The position numbers and the translations under genes are program-made. Of a stretch of DNA of 64,000 nucleotides, positions 25,922 to 36,401 are shown piece by piece. The DNA is taken from contig NZ_JAPTGB010000007.1 in NCBI RefSeq assembly GCF_026891975.1, forward strand, positions 27,607 through 91,606. The letters run 5' to 3'. The stretch's first letter is position 1. Every line of letters starts with the position of its first letter. Source of the stretch: Methanocorpusculum petauri. Its GTDB lineage: Archaea; Halobacteriota; Methanomicrobia; Methanomicrobiales; Methanocorpusculaceae. Under the pieces are notes generated by a model that was not told the DNA's origin, did no database searches, and saw only the letters and a program-made list of their open reading frames with translations.

Positions 25922-27211
25922 GTGGAATATATGATAGAATATTCGAATATTGTTATTTTTGTGATCCTGCTGATCTTCTCCGCGTTTTTCTCGGCTTCCG
26001 AGGTTGCGCTTGTCGGGATCACCCGTGCGAAGGTTCGCATTCTTTCCGAGGAGGGGGGGGCTGCCGGTAAACGCCTTGAAAAACTGAAGAGTAACCCGGA
26101 TCATTTTCTGATTACGATTCTTATCGGAAACAACATCGCAAACGTCGGAGCTTCCGCAATTGCTACCGCAGTCGCGTATAGCATCATCGGAGACGCAGGA
26201 GTTGCCATTGCGACGGGTGTGGTTACGCTGCTTCTGCTAATATTCGGTGAAATCGGGCCGAAGACGTTTGCAACCCGCAAAACCGAAGCTGTTGCACTGT
26301 TTGTCGCAACCCCCATCTACTACATGACCGTTGTCCTCTCGCCTTTCTTCTGGGTGTACGATCGGCTCCGGCGTGCCGGCAAAAACGGCATGGCAGATGT
26401 CCCTACCGTAACAGAAGAAGAGATCCGCGAATGGATCGATGTCGGTGAGATGGAAGGGGCTATTGAAGAGGACGAAAAGGAAATGATCTACTCCGTTCTC
26501 CGGTTTAATGACACCACCGCACGTGAGATCATGACGCCGCGGCCGGATGTCGCGATAATTGAGGATACCTCCACGCTTGAGGACGCGGTTGCCCACTTTC
26601 GTGATACCGGATTCTCACGGGTACCGGTGTACCACGAACATACTGACAACATCGTCGGAACGCTGAACATCAAAGACCTGTTCAATGCCTACACCGCAGG
26701 AAACCACCGTGCGCTGGTAAAGACGCTGATGTTTGATGTGTACTGCGTGCCGGAGTCCAAGAAGATTGATGATCTTCTGCGCGAACTGCAGCTGCGCCGG
26801 ATGCACATGGCAATTGTTCTGGATGAATTCGGCGGGTTTTCCGGCGTGGTGACATTTGAGGATATCCTTGAAGAGCTGGTCGGTGACATCATGGACGAAT
26901 CAGACACCGACGAGGTTGCTGATATCATTGAGATCGGCGAGGGTCTCTACATGGTGGATGCCCAGGCACGGGTCACCCAGCTCAACGAACGCTTCGGGAT
27001 CAGCCTGCCCGAGGATCCGGGCAATTATGAAACCATCGGCGGTCTTGTCTTCTCGCGGCTCGGCCACATTCCCCGTCTCGGGGAATCGGTCACCATTGCC
27101 GATCAGTACATTACCATCGTTGTAACGAAAATGCGGGGACGCCAGATCCTCAAACTGAAACTGATTCTGCCTCAGCAGGATGCAGATGAGCAGGATATCA
27201 GCGGGGAATAA
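25922..27211 (+). CDS. CNNM/CBS/CorC-family membrane protein (hemolysin-C-like)
   Basis: A 429-residue protein starting at GTG 25922 or ATG 25931. The N-terminal ~180 residues are a DUF21/CNNM membrane domain (SAFFSASEVALVGITRAKV, IGNNIANVGASAIAT, FGEIGPKTFA). A CBS pair follows (EIMTPRPDVAIIED, FSRVPVYHEHTDNIVGTLN) and then a CorC_HlyC domain (~340-425). Family members move or sense Mg2+ and are inhibited by nucleotide at the CBS pair. It is not linked to neighbours. Confidence 0.92.
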   Translation: MEYMIEYSNIVIFVILLIFSAFFSASEVALVGITRAKVRILSEEGGAAGKRLEKLKSNPDHFLITILIGNNIANVGASAIATAVAYSIIGDAGVAIATGVVTLLLLIFGEIGPKTFATRKTEAVALFVATPIYYMTVVLSPFFWVYDRLRRAGKNGMADVPTVTEEEIREWIDVGEMEGAIEEDEKEMIYSVLRFNDTTAREIMTPRPDVAIIEDTSTLEDAVAHFRDTGFSRVPVYHEHTDNIVGTLNIKDLFNAYTAGNHRALVKTLMFDVYCVPESKKIDDLLRELQLRRMHMAIVLDEFGGFSGVVTFEDILEELVGDIMDESDTDEVADIIEIGEGLYMVDAQARVTQLNERFGISLPEDPGNYETIGGLVFSRLGHIPRLGESVTIADQYITIVVTKMRGRQILKLKLILPQQDADEQDISGE

Positions 27212-27326
27212 TTCTCCATTATCACCCATTCCTCATTTTTGCATTATGTTTCGGTCGGCAACTTTATCTCATCCTGCGCACATTAATATGATAGCGCTTT
27301 TCGCCGCGGCAGACATGCATGCGGTC

Positions 27327-27460
27327 GCGACTCCTGATGGGAGGAGCGGTTCATAGTTTTGCCGTGCGACTGCGATTCCTTCGGGAAGATGCAGAACAAG
27401 ACATTTCCTTGCGACATCTCCTCCTTTGAGGAGAAGCAGTCAGGGCTGTGCCTTGCGACT
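27327..27460 (+). ncRNA. Tandem stem-loop array in the proteasome-beta leader
   Basis: GCGAC occurs at 27327, 27366, 27411 and 27455, spacings 39, 45 and 44. Each interval holds a stem-loop: CTCC-TGATG-GGAG (27331-27343); CTGC and TTCC around a TTCG loop closed by GGAA and GCAG (27370-27394); and CTCCTC-CTTT-GAGGAG (27418-27433). A GCGG/GCAG follows each stem. The regular repetition suggests an RNA with three similar modules, either a separate RNA or the 5' leader of psmB. The 334-base gap 27212-27545 has no other gene. Confidence 0.45.
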
Positions 27461-27545
27461 TTACTCACAAACTCTCAAGCGTTACCTGTAAATAGCAGTC
27501 CCCACAAGGGAAACAGCAGAACAGGTGTCCAAGTACGAGGTCTCC

Positions 27546-28193
27546 ATGTCACAGGAATATCAGGACGTTAAAACGGGAACTACCACTGTCGGTATCGTTT
27601 TCCAGGGCGGTGTTGTCCTTGCGACCGAACGGCGTGCCACTATGGGCACCCTCATCGCCAGTAAAAAGGCAAAGAAAGTACACAGTATCACGGATCGCAT
27701 CGGCATGACGATTGCCGGAGGAGTCGGCGATGCCCAGCAGCTGGTCAGAATCATCAACGTTGAGTGCAACCTCTACCAGATTCGCCGCGGAAAGGAGATC
27801 AGTGTCGGTGCGGCAGCAACTATTCTGTCCAATTATCTGAACCAGAACCGGTTTTCTCCCTACTACGTTCAGCTCCTGGTCGGAGGTGTTGATACAAACG
27901 GTTCCTTCATCTACTCAGTGGACGCAGCCGGTGGTGCAACACTTGAGGAAGACTTCGTTTCGACCGGCTCCGGTTCCCTCACCGCTTATGGTGTTCTTGA
28001 GGACAGATTCAAGCAGGATATGAATGAAGCCGAAGCCGTTGATCTCGCTGTCCGGGCACTTCGTGCAGCAATGCGGCGCGACTCAGCATCCGGCGAGGGA
28101 TATAACGTAGTGGTCATTACCCGGGACAAATTCGAGTATGTCCCGGAGGCAAAAATAGCAGAGATGCTTCCGGCATCCTCTGTCTTACTCTGA
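27546..28193 (+). CDS. psmB: Proteasome beta subunit
   Basis: The catalytic subunit of the archaeal 20S proteasome. The ATG at 27546 with GAGGT upstream gives 215 residues (a GTG at 27525 is less likely). An 11-residue propeptide ends in TG before the mature TTTVGIVFQGG, so Thr12 becomes the nucleophile. Counting from it, Glu17 (LATERR) and Lys33 (KKAKK) match the active-site pattern, and AGGVGDAQQ and SGS/DAAGG segments fit. It is followed by aCPSF1, a common archaeal pairing. Confidence 0.96.
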   Translation: MSQEYQDVKTGTTTVGIVFQGGVVLATERRATMGTLIASKKAKKVHSITDRIGMTIAGGVGDAQQLVRIINVECNLYQIRRGKEISVGAAATILSNYLNQNRFSPYYVQLLVGGVDTNGSFIYSVDAAGGATLEEDFVSTGSGSLTAYGVLEDRFKQDMNEAEAVDLAVRALRAAMRRDSASGEGYNVVVITRDKFEYVPEAKIAEMLPASSVLL

Positions 28194-28220
28194 TTTTACA
28201 CTTTTTTGGAAACGATTTCT

Positions 28221-30131
28221 ATGCAGGTTGAAGACAGACTCAGAGAACTGAAAGATACTATAAACCGTAAGGTCCCCCGCGGCGTTACCGTAACCGATGT
28301 TGAATATGAAGGCCCGGAGATGGTGATCTACACCGATGATCCGAAACGGTTTGCCGAGGAACAGGATCTGATCCGGACCCTTGCACGCGATCTGCGTAAG
28401 AGGATTGTGGTGCGGCCGAACATTCTTGGCGATACGGAACAGGCGTACGATATGATCAAGAGCGTTGTTCCGGAAAGTGCAGGGATTACGGATATTTTCT
28501 TTGATACTGACACGGGAGAGGTCCTGATTGAGGCAGAAAAGCCGGGAGTCGTTATCGGTAAGAACGGATCAACGCTTCGCGACATTACGATGAAGGTCGG
28601 CTGGACACCGAAGGTTGTGCGGACACCGCCGATTCCGTCGGTGACGATTAAACAGGTACGCCAGTTCCTGCGCGAGACCCGCGATGAACGAAAAGAGTTC
28701 CTGCGCAAGTGCGGACGCCGGATTCACCGAGATTCGATGTACTCGGGACGGGACAAGGAACAGTGGCTGCGTCTTACGACACTCGGCTGCTGCCGTCAGG
28801 TGGGCCGGGCGGCATTTTTGCTCTCCACACCGGAAAGCAAGGTCTTGATCGACTGCGGAGAGTCTCCGGGTGCTACCGGCAGCGCATCATCACCATTCCT
28901 GAACGTCCCGGAAATTTTCCCGTTCACATCCCTTGATGCGGTTGTCTTAACGCACGCCCATCTGGATCACTCCGCATACATCCCCCTGCTGTACCGATAC
29001 GGCTATGACGGGCCGGTGTACACAACGCCCGCAACACGTGATACGGCGGCAATGCTGCAGCTGGACTACCTTGACGTGAATAACAAAGAGGATAAGGTCC
29101 CGCCGTACTCTTCAAATGAAATCCGCGAGTTTGTCAAGCACACGATTGCACTCGGCTACGGCGATGTAACCGACATCGCACCCGACCTGAAGTTGACACT
29201 GCACAATGCGGGACATATTCTCGGCTCGGCCATTGCCCACTTCAACGTAGGAAACGGTCTCTACAATATTGCATTCACCGGTGACTTCTTCTACAGCAAG
29301 AGCCGGCTGTTCAACCCGGCAGTCTCACAGTTCCCGCGTCTTGAGGCACTGGTGATGGAGAGTACCTATGGAGGCTCCGAGGACTTCTCCCCGTCAAGAA
29401 AGGATGCCGAGGATCGCCTCTACGAAGTAATCAATACAACCCTTGGCCGCGGCGGCAAGGTGCTGATTCCGGCGTTTGCCGTCGGACGGTCACAGGAACT
29501 GATGCTCGCTCTTGAGGAAGGATTCAGAAATGAGCGTATTCCCCGGTGCAAGATCTATCTTGACGGTATGATTAAGGAGGCAACGGCCCTGCATACAGCA
29601 TACCCGGAGTATCTGAACAATGATCTCCGGAATCTGATCTTCCGCGACAATTACAATCCGTTCCTTGCCGAGTGCTTTGAACAGGTGGATTCGCAGGAGA
29701 AGCGTCAGCAGGTTATCTTCTCAGAAGACCCGTGCGTGATTATCTCTACGAGCGGTATGCTGAACGGCGGCCCGGTCATTGAGTATCTGGGCAATCTTGC
29801 GGAATCGGAGAAGAACATGCTGATCTTTGTCGGATATCAGGCGGAAGGAACCTACGGACGCCGGATTCAGAAAGGATGGCGCGAAGTGCCGGTCGGTAAG
29901 AAAGGCAGTATCATTATCAACATGGAGGTCCAGACGGTGGAGGGTTTCTCCGGCCATGCAGACCGCCGCCAGCTGATGAACTATGTGCAGTATCTCCAGC
30001 CAAAACCGGAACGGGTGTTTACGATTCATGGTGAAGAGTCGAAGACGATCGATCTGGCAAGCTCAATCTACAAGAAATATCATATTCAGACGGTGGCCCC
30101 ACAGAATCTTGAGACCTACCGGCTGGTTTAA
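28221..30131 (+). CDS. Beta-CASP ribonuclease aCPSF1 (KH-domain CPSF/FttA)
   Basis: The ATG at 28221 gives 636 residues, the family length. Two KH-type RNA-binding domains occupy ~1-145 (GxxG in VIGKNGSTLRD), then a metallo-beta-lactamase core with LTHAHLDHSAYIPLL (HxHxDH zinc motif) and a beta-CASP insert (VLIPAFAVGRSQELML, STSGMLNGGPV, GFSGHADRRQL). aCPSF1/FttA cuts nascent RNA at U-rich 3' ends and terminates archaeal transcription. That fits the many U-tracts after genes in this window. Confidence 0.96.
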   Translation: MQVEDRLRELKDTINRKVPRGVTVTDVEYEGPEMVIYTDDPKRFAEEQDLIRTLARDLRKRIVVRPNILGDTEQAYDMIKSVVPESAGITDIFFDTDTGEVLIEAEKPGVVIGKNGSTLRDITMKVGWTPKVVRTPPIPSVTIKQVRQFLRETRDERKEFLRKCGRRIHRDSMYSGRDKEQWLRLTTLGCCRQVGRAAFLLSTPESKVLIDCGESPGATGSASSPFLNVPEIFPFTSLDAVVLTHAHLDHSAYIPLLYRYGYDGPVYTTPATRDTAAMLQLDYLDVNNKEDKVPPYSSNEIREFVKHTIALGYGDVTDIAPDLKLTLHNAGHILGSAIAHFNVGNGLYNIAFTGDFFYSKSRLFNPAVSQFPRLEALVMESTYGGSEDFSPSRKDAEDRLYEVINTTLGRGGKVLIPAFAVGRSQELMLALEEGFRNERIPRCKIYLDGMIKEATALHTAYPEYLNNDLRNLIFRDNYNPFLAECFEQVDSQEKRQQVIFSEDPCVIISTSGMLNGGPVIEYLGNLAESEKNMLIFVGYQAEGTYGRRIQKGWREVPVGKKGSIIINMEVQTVEGFSGHADRRQLMNYVQYLQPKPERVFTIHGEESKTIDLASSIYKKYHIQTVAPQNLETYRLV

Positions 30132-30272
30132 AACTCTTTTTTTGTACAAACTTTCGTCAAGACAACATTTTATCCAAAATGACACTGTGAACGGAAGTTC
30201 TCCCAAATGCATTCTTCTAAACACTAATAACACCTCAGAGCACATACAATTAGCATTATAGAGGATGTTTGA

Positions 30273-32072
30273 ATGACGACACCTTTTATCACCATTAAGG
30301 ACCTCTGCATGGATTTTCCTGCATATGGGCCGTCCGATGCTCCTTCCGATAATACCCCGTGTGCGACAGCACCTGAGATGGTACGGGTTCTGGACAATAT
30401 CAACCTTGAGATAACGGAAGGAGAGATCGTTGGGATCATCGGGCGATCCGGATGTGGAAAGACTGTTTTGATCCACCTCGTCCGCGGTATCGATCAGCCC
30501 CCCACCTCAGGACAGATCATTTACCACGTTGCCGTCTGTCCCAACTGCGGCAGGGTTGAACTCCCGAGCCATGCTGGCTCTGCCTGCAGCAGTTGCGGAG
30601 GAAAACTCCAATCCCGCGACATTGACTTCTGGGCACCGGAAAACGAAGTACTCAAAACCCGCATCATGGCAAGAACTGCCATTATGTTCCAGCGGACATT
30701 TGCTCTCTACGGGGATGACCGAGTCATTGAAAATGTGCTTCGGGCACTGGATGATATTGATTATCCGTCTGAAAAAGCCATTGGTCGTGCAGCCGATCTT
30801 CTCGACGAAGTACGTCTTACCCACCGCATGATGCATATCGCCCGCGACCTCTCCGGCGGAGAAAAACAGCGTGTCGTCCTCGCCCGCCAGCTCGCCCGCA
30901 ATCCCATATTCCTCTTTGCCGACGAACCCACCGGCACCCTTGATCCCAAAACCGCTAAAATCGTTCATGATCTTCTCAAAAATGCATCACGGGAAAACGG
31001 CATGGGAATGCTGATTACCTCCCACTTTTCGCAGGTCTTAGAAGACGTCGCTGACCGTGCGGTACTTCTTGATGACGGGAAGATCACTCGAATCGGTACA
31101 CCCGAAGAGATCATATCTGCATTCATGGAAGACTACCATGACGACCTGGTTTACACCGATCAGGAGATTGGCAACCCCATTGTCCGCGCCGAGGATCTTT
31201 CCAAAAAATTCATTGCTGTTGACCGCGGCGTCATCAACGCAGTAGATAAAATCAGTTTCGAAATAAACGAGCGTGAAATCTTCGGCATCATCGGAGTATC
31301 CGGAGGTGGAAAAACAACCTTGTCGAAGATGATTGCAGGACTTTATGAACCCACAGCCGGAAAACTGGAAGTCCGCATAGGGGATGAATGGATCGACATG
31401 ACCAAACCCGGTTACCTCTACCGCGGCCGGGCAAAAAAATACATCGGCCTTCTCCATCAGGAATATGATCTCTATCCGCACCGGACCATTATCGACAACT
31501 TAACCGATGCCATCGGTCTTGAGTTCCCCAAGGAGCTTGCCACCCGCAAAGCAATGATCACTCTGCAGATGGCGGGATTCACCGAAAAAAAAGCAAAAGA
31601 TGTTCTTCACCGCTATCCGGCAAGCCTCTCAGAAGGAGAAAAGCATCGCGTTGCCCTTGCCCAGGTTCTCATCCGTGAACCCCGCATCATCCTCCTTGAC
31701 GAACCCACCGGAACCATGGATCCCATCACCAAAGTGGACGTCAAACACTCTATCATTCACGCCAGAGAAGAGATGGATGAAACCTTTGTTATCGTTTCGC
31801 ACGATATGGAGTTCGTCCGCGACGTCTGTGACCGCTGCATGTTCATGCGCGGCGGAAAAATTATTCAGATCGGCCCCACGCACGAGGTGCTTGAGGCCCT
31901 GACCGATGCCGAGAAGGACATCATGGCACGTGCAGTTGCAAACGAACGGGAACGCGCCCAAGATAACACCCCGAAATCCGTGCCAACCCAGGCCGATCCC
32001 AAAGGTGAAGACGTCCCCGAACAGAACGCCGGAACGCTTCACGCAAGCACCGATGAAATGTTTGAGATGTGA
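30273..32072 (+). CDS. atwA: Methyl-coenzyme M reductase activation component A2 (ABC ATPase)
   Basis: A 599-residue soluble tandem ABC ATPase that drives reductive activation of MCR. ABC1 has [24 protein letters not shown] and [16 protein letters not shown]2 has [15 protein letters not shown], the variant signature LSEGEKHRV and [14 protein letters not shown] zinc ribbon ([11 protein letters not shown]... CSSCGGKL) is inserted in ABC1, as known for A2 proteins. The C-terminal ~40 residues are polar. Its stop overlaps or abuts the marker 3 gene, so it heads the marker operon. Confidence 0.95.
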   Translation: MTTPFITIKDLCMDFPAYGPSDAPSDNTPCATAPEMVRVLDNINLEITEGEIVGIIGRSGCGKTVLIHLVRGIDQPPTSGQIIYHVAVCPNCGRVELPSHAGSACSSCGGKLQSRDIDFWAPENEVLKTRIMARTAIMFQRTFALYGDDRVIENVLRALDDIDYPSEKAIGRAADLLDEVRLTHRMMHIARDLSGGEKQRVVLARQLARNPIFLFADEPTGTLDPKTAKIVHDLLKNASRENGMGMLITSHFSQVLEDVADRAVLLDDGKITRIGTPEEIISAFMEDYHDDLVYTDQEIGNPIVRAEDLSKKFIAVDRGVINAVDKISFEINEREIFGIIGVSGGGKTTLSKMIAGLYEPTAGKLEVRIGDEWIDMTKPGYLYRGRAKKYIGLLHQEYDLYPHRTIIDNLTDAIGLEFPKELATRKAMITLQMAGFTEKKAKDVLHRYPASLSEGEKHRVALAQVLIREPRIILLDEPTGTMDPITKVDVKHSIIHAREEMDETFVIVSHDMEFVRDVCDRCMFMRGGKIIQIGPTHEVLEALTDAEKDIMARAVANERERAQDNTPKSVPTQADPKGEDVPEQNAGTLHASTDEMFEM

Positions 32073-32096
32073 GTGTTCAAAAAAGAGAGAGTTATC

Positions 32097-33662
32097 GTGA
32101 CAAACATACAGATATTCCTCAACGGGGAGACGAGAGTTGTCCCCAAAGGAACTACACTTGCCGCTCTCCTGCCGGACCATCCGGCAGACTGTGGCGTTGT
32201 TGTCCTCAGATCCGGCGTCTCCGCGTCAGGGGATGAGGAGGTGTCTCGCGACACATCCCAGCTTAGGTTCGCAACAACTGCAGGTGATATCGTCGTCGAA
32301 CTCCTGCCGGGAGTTGTCCTGCCAGTACCCATCGGTGACGTTTCTGACGCAAACCTCCGAGTTCACTGGGAAGACAAGTACGCCGTTGCCTTCGGCCCGT
32401 TCAAAGCAGACTTCATCCCCGACCATCATCCCTACCGCTACGATCGCGGCGTACTCTGCCTCGGCTGCGGTGGCTACGACTCCGAAACCTCTTACCTCAT
32501 GTTCTCCCGCCTGCAGCATATGGGAGATCACGGAGCAGCAGATGGAGGAGCAATTCTTGGTACCGTCATCTCCGGTCTTGGCATCATGAACCGGTGGAGA
32601 AACGGCGACCGCATCACCAAAATTGAACACGTCTTTTCTTCGGTCGATAAGACCAACGCTGTCGTTACCACTGACCTCTCCCTCTCAGTTGATGATGGTA
32701 TGCAGATATTTTCCGAGATCTGTATCACCGCAGAAGGCTATAAGGAAGATCACACCGGGATTGATACATCCTGCACCAGATCAGTTGAACATCTCCTGTT
32801 TGCACTGCGCAACTCCGAGTACGTGATCGATCGGACCGCGTCCACCTATATCCGCGATCACGCCGAAGGAAAACTCACCGTCCCGATGGAACTCCAGAAA
32901 CCCCGGCGGGAAGGAACTGTCACCGTGCGGACCTCGGGAAAAAGTTCGGGCGCCATCTACATCTACACTAAAGATGTCCCAAGCAACCAGCACCACACCC
33001 GTACCGGAACGGTCGTCCGCGGCATTGAACTCGCACGGTTTGCCGGTACCGGAACAAAACTGTCCGTTAAAGTTGTTCCCGAACAGCTTGACCTCCGCGG
33101 ACTCCCGCTGGGTGAAGCAGTCACCCGTGCCAAAGCACGGGGACTTCGTGTGCTTGCCGACAACCGTGACATTGACGGACGGGTTGTAATTGATCAAAAA
33201 CCGGCAACTACGCTTGAAGTCCTCAAGGAGGGGAAGGTTGCGCTCTCAACCGTTGCCCTCGAAGATGTCATCGACATCACGCTGGACTACGAACATGCAC
33301 CCCGGACGGTTGATCTCTTCCGCCGCGTCACCGGCCTCAAGATATATGCCATCGGCAGCATGCCGTTCTTCTACAACATCGACAACGAGATGTACCTCTT
33401 CAAGCCGAAGTTCGCCTCAAACGTCAACATCATTCCGGAGAACGTTCCCAAACAACCGGTTTCACCCTATTCGCTTGCAATTACCAACGATGCCCGGAAA
33501 GCACGGGGCATGACCGGCGTGCGTAGTGTCGCAAACGAGGAGTACGGACCAACCGGAGAACCGTTTGAGGGAACCAACATTATTGGAACGGTCCTTGATA
33601 CCGACAAACTTCCCCGTATCAAAGACGGCTCGACTGTCTTCATCCGCGAGGTGAAACCATGA
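32097..33662 (+). CDS. mmp3: Methanogenesis marker protein 3
   Basis: The GTG at 32097 with GAGAGAG upstream gives 521 residues starting TNIQIFLNGETRVVPKGTTL, as expected; the in-frame GTG at 32073 adds eight residues. The N-terminal part is ubiquitin-like. Cysteines in RGVLCLGCGGYDSE and DTSCTRS, a peptidyl-prolyl-isomerase-like region, and a C-terminal domain (~400-521) are seen. Mmp3 is reported to belong to the ATP-driven MCR activation complex with McrC, A2, Mmp7 and Mmp17. It overlaps marker 6 by four bases. Confidence 0.92.
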   Translation: MTNIQIFLNGETRVVPKGTTLAALLPDHPADCGVVVLRSGVSASGDEEVSRDTSQLRFATTAGDIVVELLPGVVLPVPIGDVSDANLRVHWEDKYAVAFGPFKADFIPDHHPYRYDRGVLCLGCGGYDSETSYLMFSRLQHMGDHGAADGGAILGTVISGLGIMNRWRNGDRITKIEHVFSSVDKTNAVVTTDLSLSVDDGMQIFSEICITAEGYKEDHTGIDTSCTRSVEHLLFALRNSEYVIDRTASTYIRDHAEGKLTVPMELQKPRREGTVTVRTSGKSSGAIYIYTKDVPSNQHHTRTGTVVRGIELARFAGTGTKLSVKVVPEQLDLRGLPLGEAVTRAKARGLRVLADNRDIDGRVVIDQKPATTLEVLKEGKVALSTVALEDVIDITLDYEHAPRTVDLFRRVTGLKIYAIGSMPFFYNIDNEMYLFKPKFASNVNIIPENVPKQPVSPYSLAITNDARKARGMTGVRSVANEEYGPTGEPFEGTNIIGTVLDTDKLPRIKDGSTVFIREVKP

Positions 33663-34117
33663 AACCGTATGTCCCCCAGTATGTGGGAACGGTCACCAAA
33701 TACGTCTTCGTTGACTCGCCCGACACTACCCCGCAGGACATTGCAACTGCAGCCTACGAAATCGCCCAGGGCGTCATGATCAAGGAAACCTGTTTCGGCT
33801 GCCAGATCACCGGCAGTCCGGAGGATGTGGAAAGAATCATATCCCACCTGCGAAAGCTCGATCCCTACCGCATCTACGTGAAGGACCGTGGTTTTCCGCC
33901 GGGAGACGCGCGGAGATGCCGTGCAGATCTTGGCGGCGCCCGTCCCGGTTATCTCGGTCATGAATATGAGATGGGACTCGTGCGCTACATCGCCTACGGC
34001 CTGCAGGAGACCGATCGTATGACCCCCGATGAACTCAGAGCAGCAGCCGGTCAGGAGATGCCGACGCCGGATGCGCTTGATATCGATATTTTGGAATCTC
34101 TCATGAGGGAGGAGTAA
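33659..34117 (+). CDS. Methanogenesis marker protein 6
   Basis: A 152-residue protein found only in methanogens and relatives, beginning YVPQYVGTVTKYVFVDSPDTTP. It has a CFGCQITGSPEDVE segment (CxxC) and GFPPGDARRCRADLGGARPGYLGHEYEMG. Coupled by a four-base overlap to marker 3 and six bases ahead of marker 5. Its biochemical role is not established; conserved placement suggests MCR assembly or activation. Confidence 0.9.
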   Translation: MKPYVPQYVGTVTKYVFVDSPDTTPQDIATAAYEIAQGVMIKETCFGCQITGSPEDVERIISHLRKLDPYRIYVKDRGFPPGDARRCRADLGGARPGYLGHEYEMGLVRYIAYGLQETDRMTPDELRAAAGQEMPTPDALDIDILESLMREE

Positions 34118-34122
34118 ACACC

Positions 34123-34569
34123 ATGGCAAAAGTATTCATCTATCCGGCAACCAGCCTTATTTTATCCGATCTTGTGGCACGTTTTGGCCATCAACCGCTT
34201 GGATCGGCAATCTCGATACGCGAACACATCCAGACCCCGGGCTTTGATTCTCCTCCGATTCAGATGACCTCGGAAGACCCGCAGAAAGGTCTCAAGTGGG
34301 CTGCTGTTGAAGTTCCGTCCGGTATCCGTGGGCGTATGTCCCTCTACGGCCCGCTGGTTGAGGAGGCGGAAGCTGCAATCATCATCGATGAACCCGATCT
34401 TGCCTTCGGCTGCATGGGATGTGCACGAACCAACGAACTTCTTGCCTTTATGCTCCGTGAAAAGGACATGCCGCGGCTTGAACTCCGCTATCCGGCCTCA
34501 AAGGAGGAAGGTGTCACGTTTGTTGCACAAATCAAAGAGTTCCTGAAAAATCTGGAGGTACAACAATGA
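34123..34569 (+). CDS. Methanogenesis marker protein 5
   Basis: A 148-residue methanogen-specific protein ([20 protein letters not shown]). It carries a CMGCARTNE motif near residue 105 and a C-terminal Lys/Glu-rich helix. The four-base overlap with marker 15 indicates translational coupling. Function unknown; inferred to act with the other marker proteins. Confidence 0.9.
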   Translation: MAKVFIYPATSLILSDLVARFGHQPLGSAISIREHIQTPGFDSPPIQMTSEDPQKGLKWAAVEVPSGIRGRMSLYGPLVEEAEAAIIIDEPDLAFGCMGCARTNELLAFMLREKDMPRLELRYPASKEEGVTFVAQIKEFLKNLEVQQ

Positions 34570-35819
34570 GCGAACAGCCCGTCAGAATTGCCCAGATCAC
34601 CTGCGGCGCAGAGTACAGCGGTATCCAGAATGAGATCACCACCGCTGCAGAAACCGTCGGCGGCAAGATGTTCTACCCCGACGTCGCATTAAAGGATGTC
34701 AAACGCGCCTACAAGGACTTTGGTCTGCCGGTCAAAAGCCCTGATCTGAAACTTGCCATCGCCCGCGCCCAGGCCATCGTCGAAGGTCGCATTGAGGCAG
34801 ACGGTATTTTCATTGCAAGCTGTTTCCGCTGTGCGGAAGCAGCGATTGTCAGAAACGAACTCCGGCGGTACATCGTGGAAAATTCCCGTATTCCGGTGGT
34901 GTCCTACTCCTTCAACGAGCGGACCGGTTCGTCCACTCTTCTTACGAGACTTGAAGCCCTGACCACCATTGCCCGCAGACGCAGTCTTATGGCACGCGAG
35001 GTGCAGGTCGGTACCACCATGGGTGTTGACTCAGGGTCATCAACTACGAAATGCATCATCATGCAGGACAACGAGATCATCGGTACCGGCTGGAGACCGA
35101 CCACCGAGGTGCTCAAGAGCGCCGACGAAGTCGTCGCTCTGGCACTTGAAGAGGCCGGTCTCAAGATCTCCGACATTGATGCCATCGGTACCACCGGCTA
35201 CGGCCGGTTTCTCATCGGCAAACACCTGAACGCCGATCTGGTGCAGGAAGAGCTGACGGTCAACTCGAAGGGAGCAGTTTATCTTGCAGATGCCCAGAAA
35301 GGGTTTGCAACCGTGATCGATATTGGCGGTATGGACAACAAAGCCATCAGTGTCAATGACGGCATTCCGGGATCGTTTACGATGGGCGGTATCTGCGCCG
35401 GAGCATCCGGCCGGTTCCTGGAGATGACCGCGAAGCGTCTTGACGTTGACATCACCGAACTTGGAGCTCTGTCAATGAAGAGTGAGGGCGGTGAGGATGT
35501 GCCGATGAACAGCTACTGTATCGTGTTCGGCACCCAGTCACTGGTGAACGCTCTCGCCGCAGGGTACAAACGCGAGGATGTGGCGGCAGCCGCCTGTCAC
35601 AGCGTTGCCCAGCAGGTGTATGAGCAGCAGTTGCAGGAGGTTGACATCAAAGAGCCGGTCATCATGGTCGGCGGTTCGTCCCTGATTCAGGGACTTGTCC
35701 GTGCCATGGGCCGCATGCTCAACACCGAGGTCGTTGTTCCGCACCACTCGCAGTACATCGGTGCAACCGGCGGGGCACTTTTGGCCTCCGGTTTTATTGA
35801 CAAGAAAAAGGAGGCGTAG
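34566..35819 (+). CDS. Methanogenesis marker protein 15 (ASKHA ATPase-like)
   Basis: A 417-residue protein whose residues ~155-417 resemble the BadF/BadG/HgdC activators: [15 protein letters not shown] (phosphate-1), [12 protein letters not shown] (phosphate-2), [14 protein letters not shown] (the glycine loop near the cluster Cys of HgdC) and [10 protein letters not shown]. The N-terminal ~150 residues are methanogen-specific with CFRCAEAA. Activators of this fold use ATP and a [4Fe-4S] cluster for low-potential electron transfer, which is suggestive in an MCR-activation operon. Confidence 0.92.
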   Translation: MSEQPVRIAQITCGAEYSGIQNEITTAAETVGGKMFYPDVALKDVKRAYKDFGLPVKSPDLKLAIARAQAIVEGRIEADGIFIASCFRCAEAAIVRNELRRYIVENSRIPVVSYSFNERTGSSTLLTRLEALTTIARRRSLMAREVQVGTTMGVDSGSSTTKCIIMQDNEIIGTGWRPTTEVLKSADEVVALALEEAGLKISDIDAIGTTGYGRFLIGKHLNADLVQEELTVNSKGAVYLADAQKGFATVIDIGGMDNKAISVNDGIPGSFTMGGICAGASGRFLEMTAKRLDVDITELGALSMKSEGGEDVPMNSYCIVFGTQSLVNALAAGYKREDVAAAACHSVAQQVYEQQLQEVDIKEPVIMVGGSSLIQGLVRAMGRMLNTEVVVPHHSQYIGATGGALLASGFIDKKKEA

Positions 35820-36401
35820 ATGGCAGGCTTAGACTACTTCGCGGTTGAGTCCACGGAGGATGGTGCCGACAACTACAACAAAATCGCAACAACCGTTCTG
35901 CAGGATCACAACCTGCTCTCGATTGTGGAAGGGCTGCACCTCTACATCGACCCCGAGTATCCGCTGTTCGTGGCGACCGGTCTGATCCGTCCGCCGCGTG
36001 CGGCTATCCGGGTGTCGGATGTGGGAAATGTGCTGGTGCAGGACGGAAAGGCAACGATTGCAGTCGGTGACGAGACCTATCTTGCGGCAATGCTGAAAAT
36101 GCTGTGGAACCGGCTCGGCCACGACAATGTGGATCAGCCAGACCGGTTCACAGTTATCATCAGTAACGTGGAGATTCCCAAAGACATCGATAACTGGGTA
36201 GTCATCGATCCGGCGGAGTCGCTGTTTAAGGATCTGATCTATGCGATTCAGGTGATTGCACCGGAAGGGTTCAAGGTCAGGCGCGAGAACTACGGTTCCG
36301 ACCGCTTCTCCTATTCGGCAAGTGAAAACACGCTTCCGGCTGAGGATGTTGATCGGATTATTGCTGACCGGTTCACGCTCATGGAGGAGGAACTGCGATG
36401 A
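35820..36401 (+). CDS. mmp17: Methanogenesis marker protein 17
   Basis: A 193-residue protein starting at the base after marker 15. It has no cysteine, with conserved stretches YFAVESTEDGADNYNKIA and IVIDPAES-like (WVVIDPAESLFKDLIYAI). Mmp17 has been reported as a structural part of the MCR activation complex. It overlaps marker 7 by four bases. Confidence 0.9.
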   Translation: MAGLDYFAVESTEDGADNYNKIATTVLQDHNLLSIVEGLHLYIDPEYPLFVATGLIRPPRAAIRVSDVGNVLVQDGKATIAVGDETYLAAMLKMLWNRLGHDNVDQPDRFTVIISNVEIPKDIDNWVVIDPAESLFKDLIYAIQVIAPEGFKVRRENYGSDRFSYSASENTLPAEDVDRIIADRFTLMEEELR

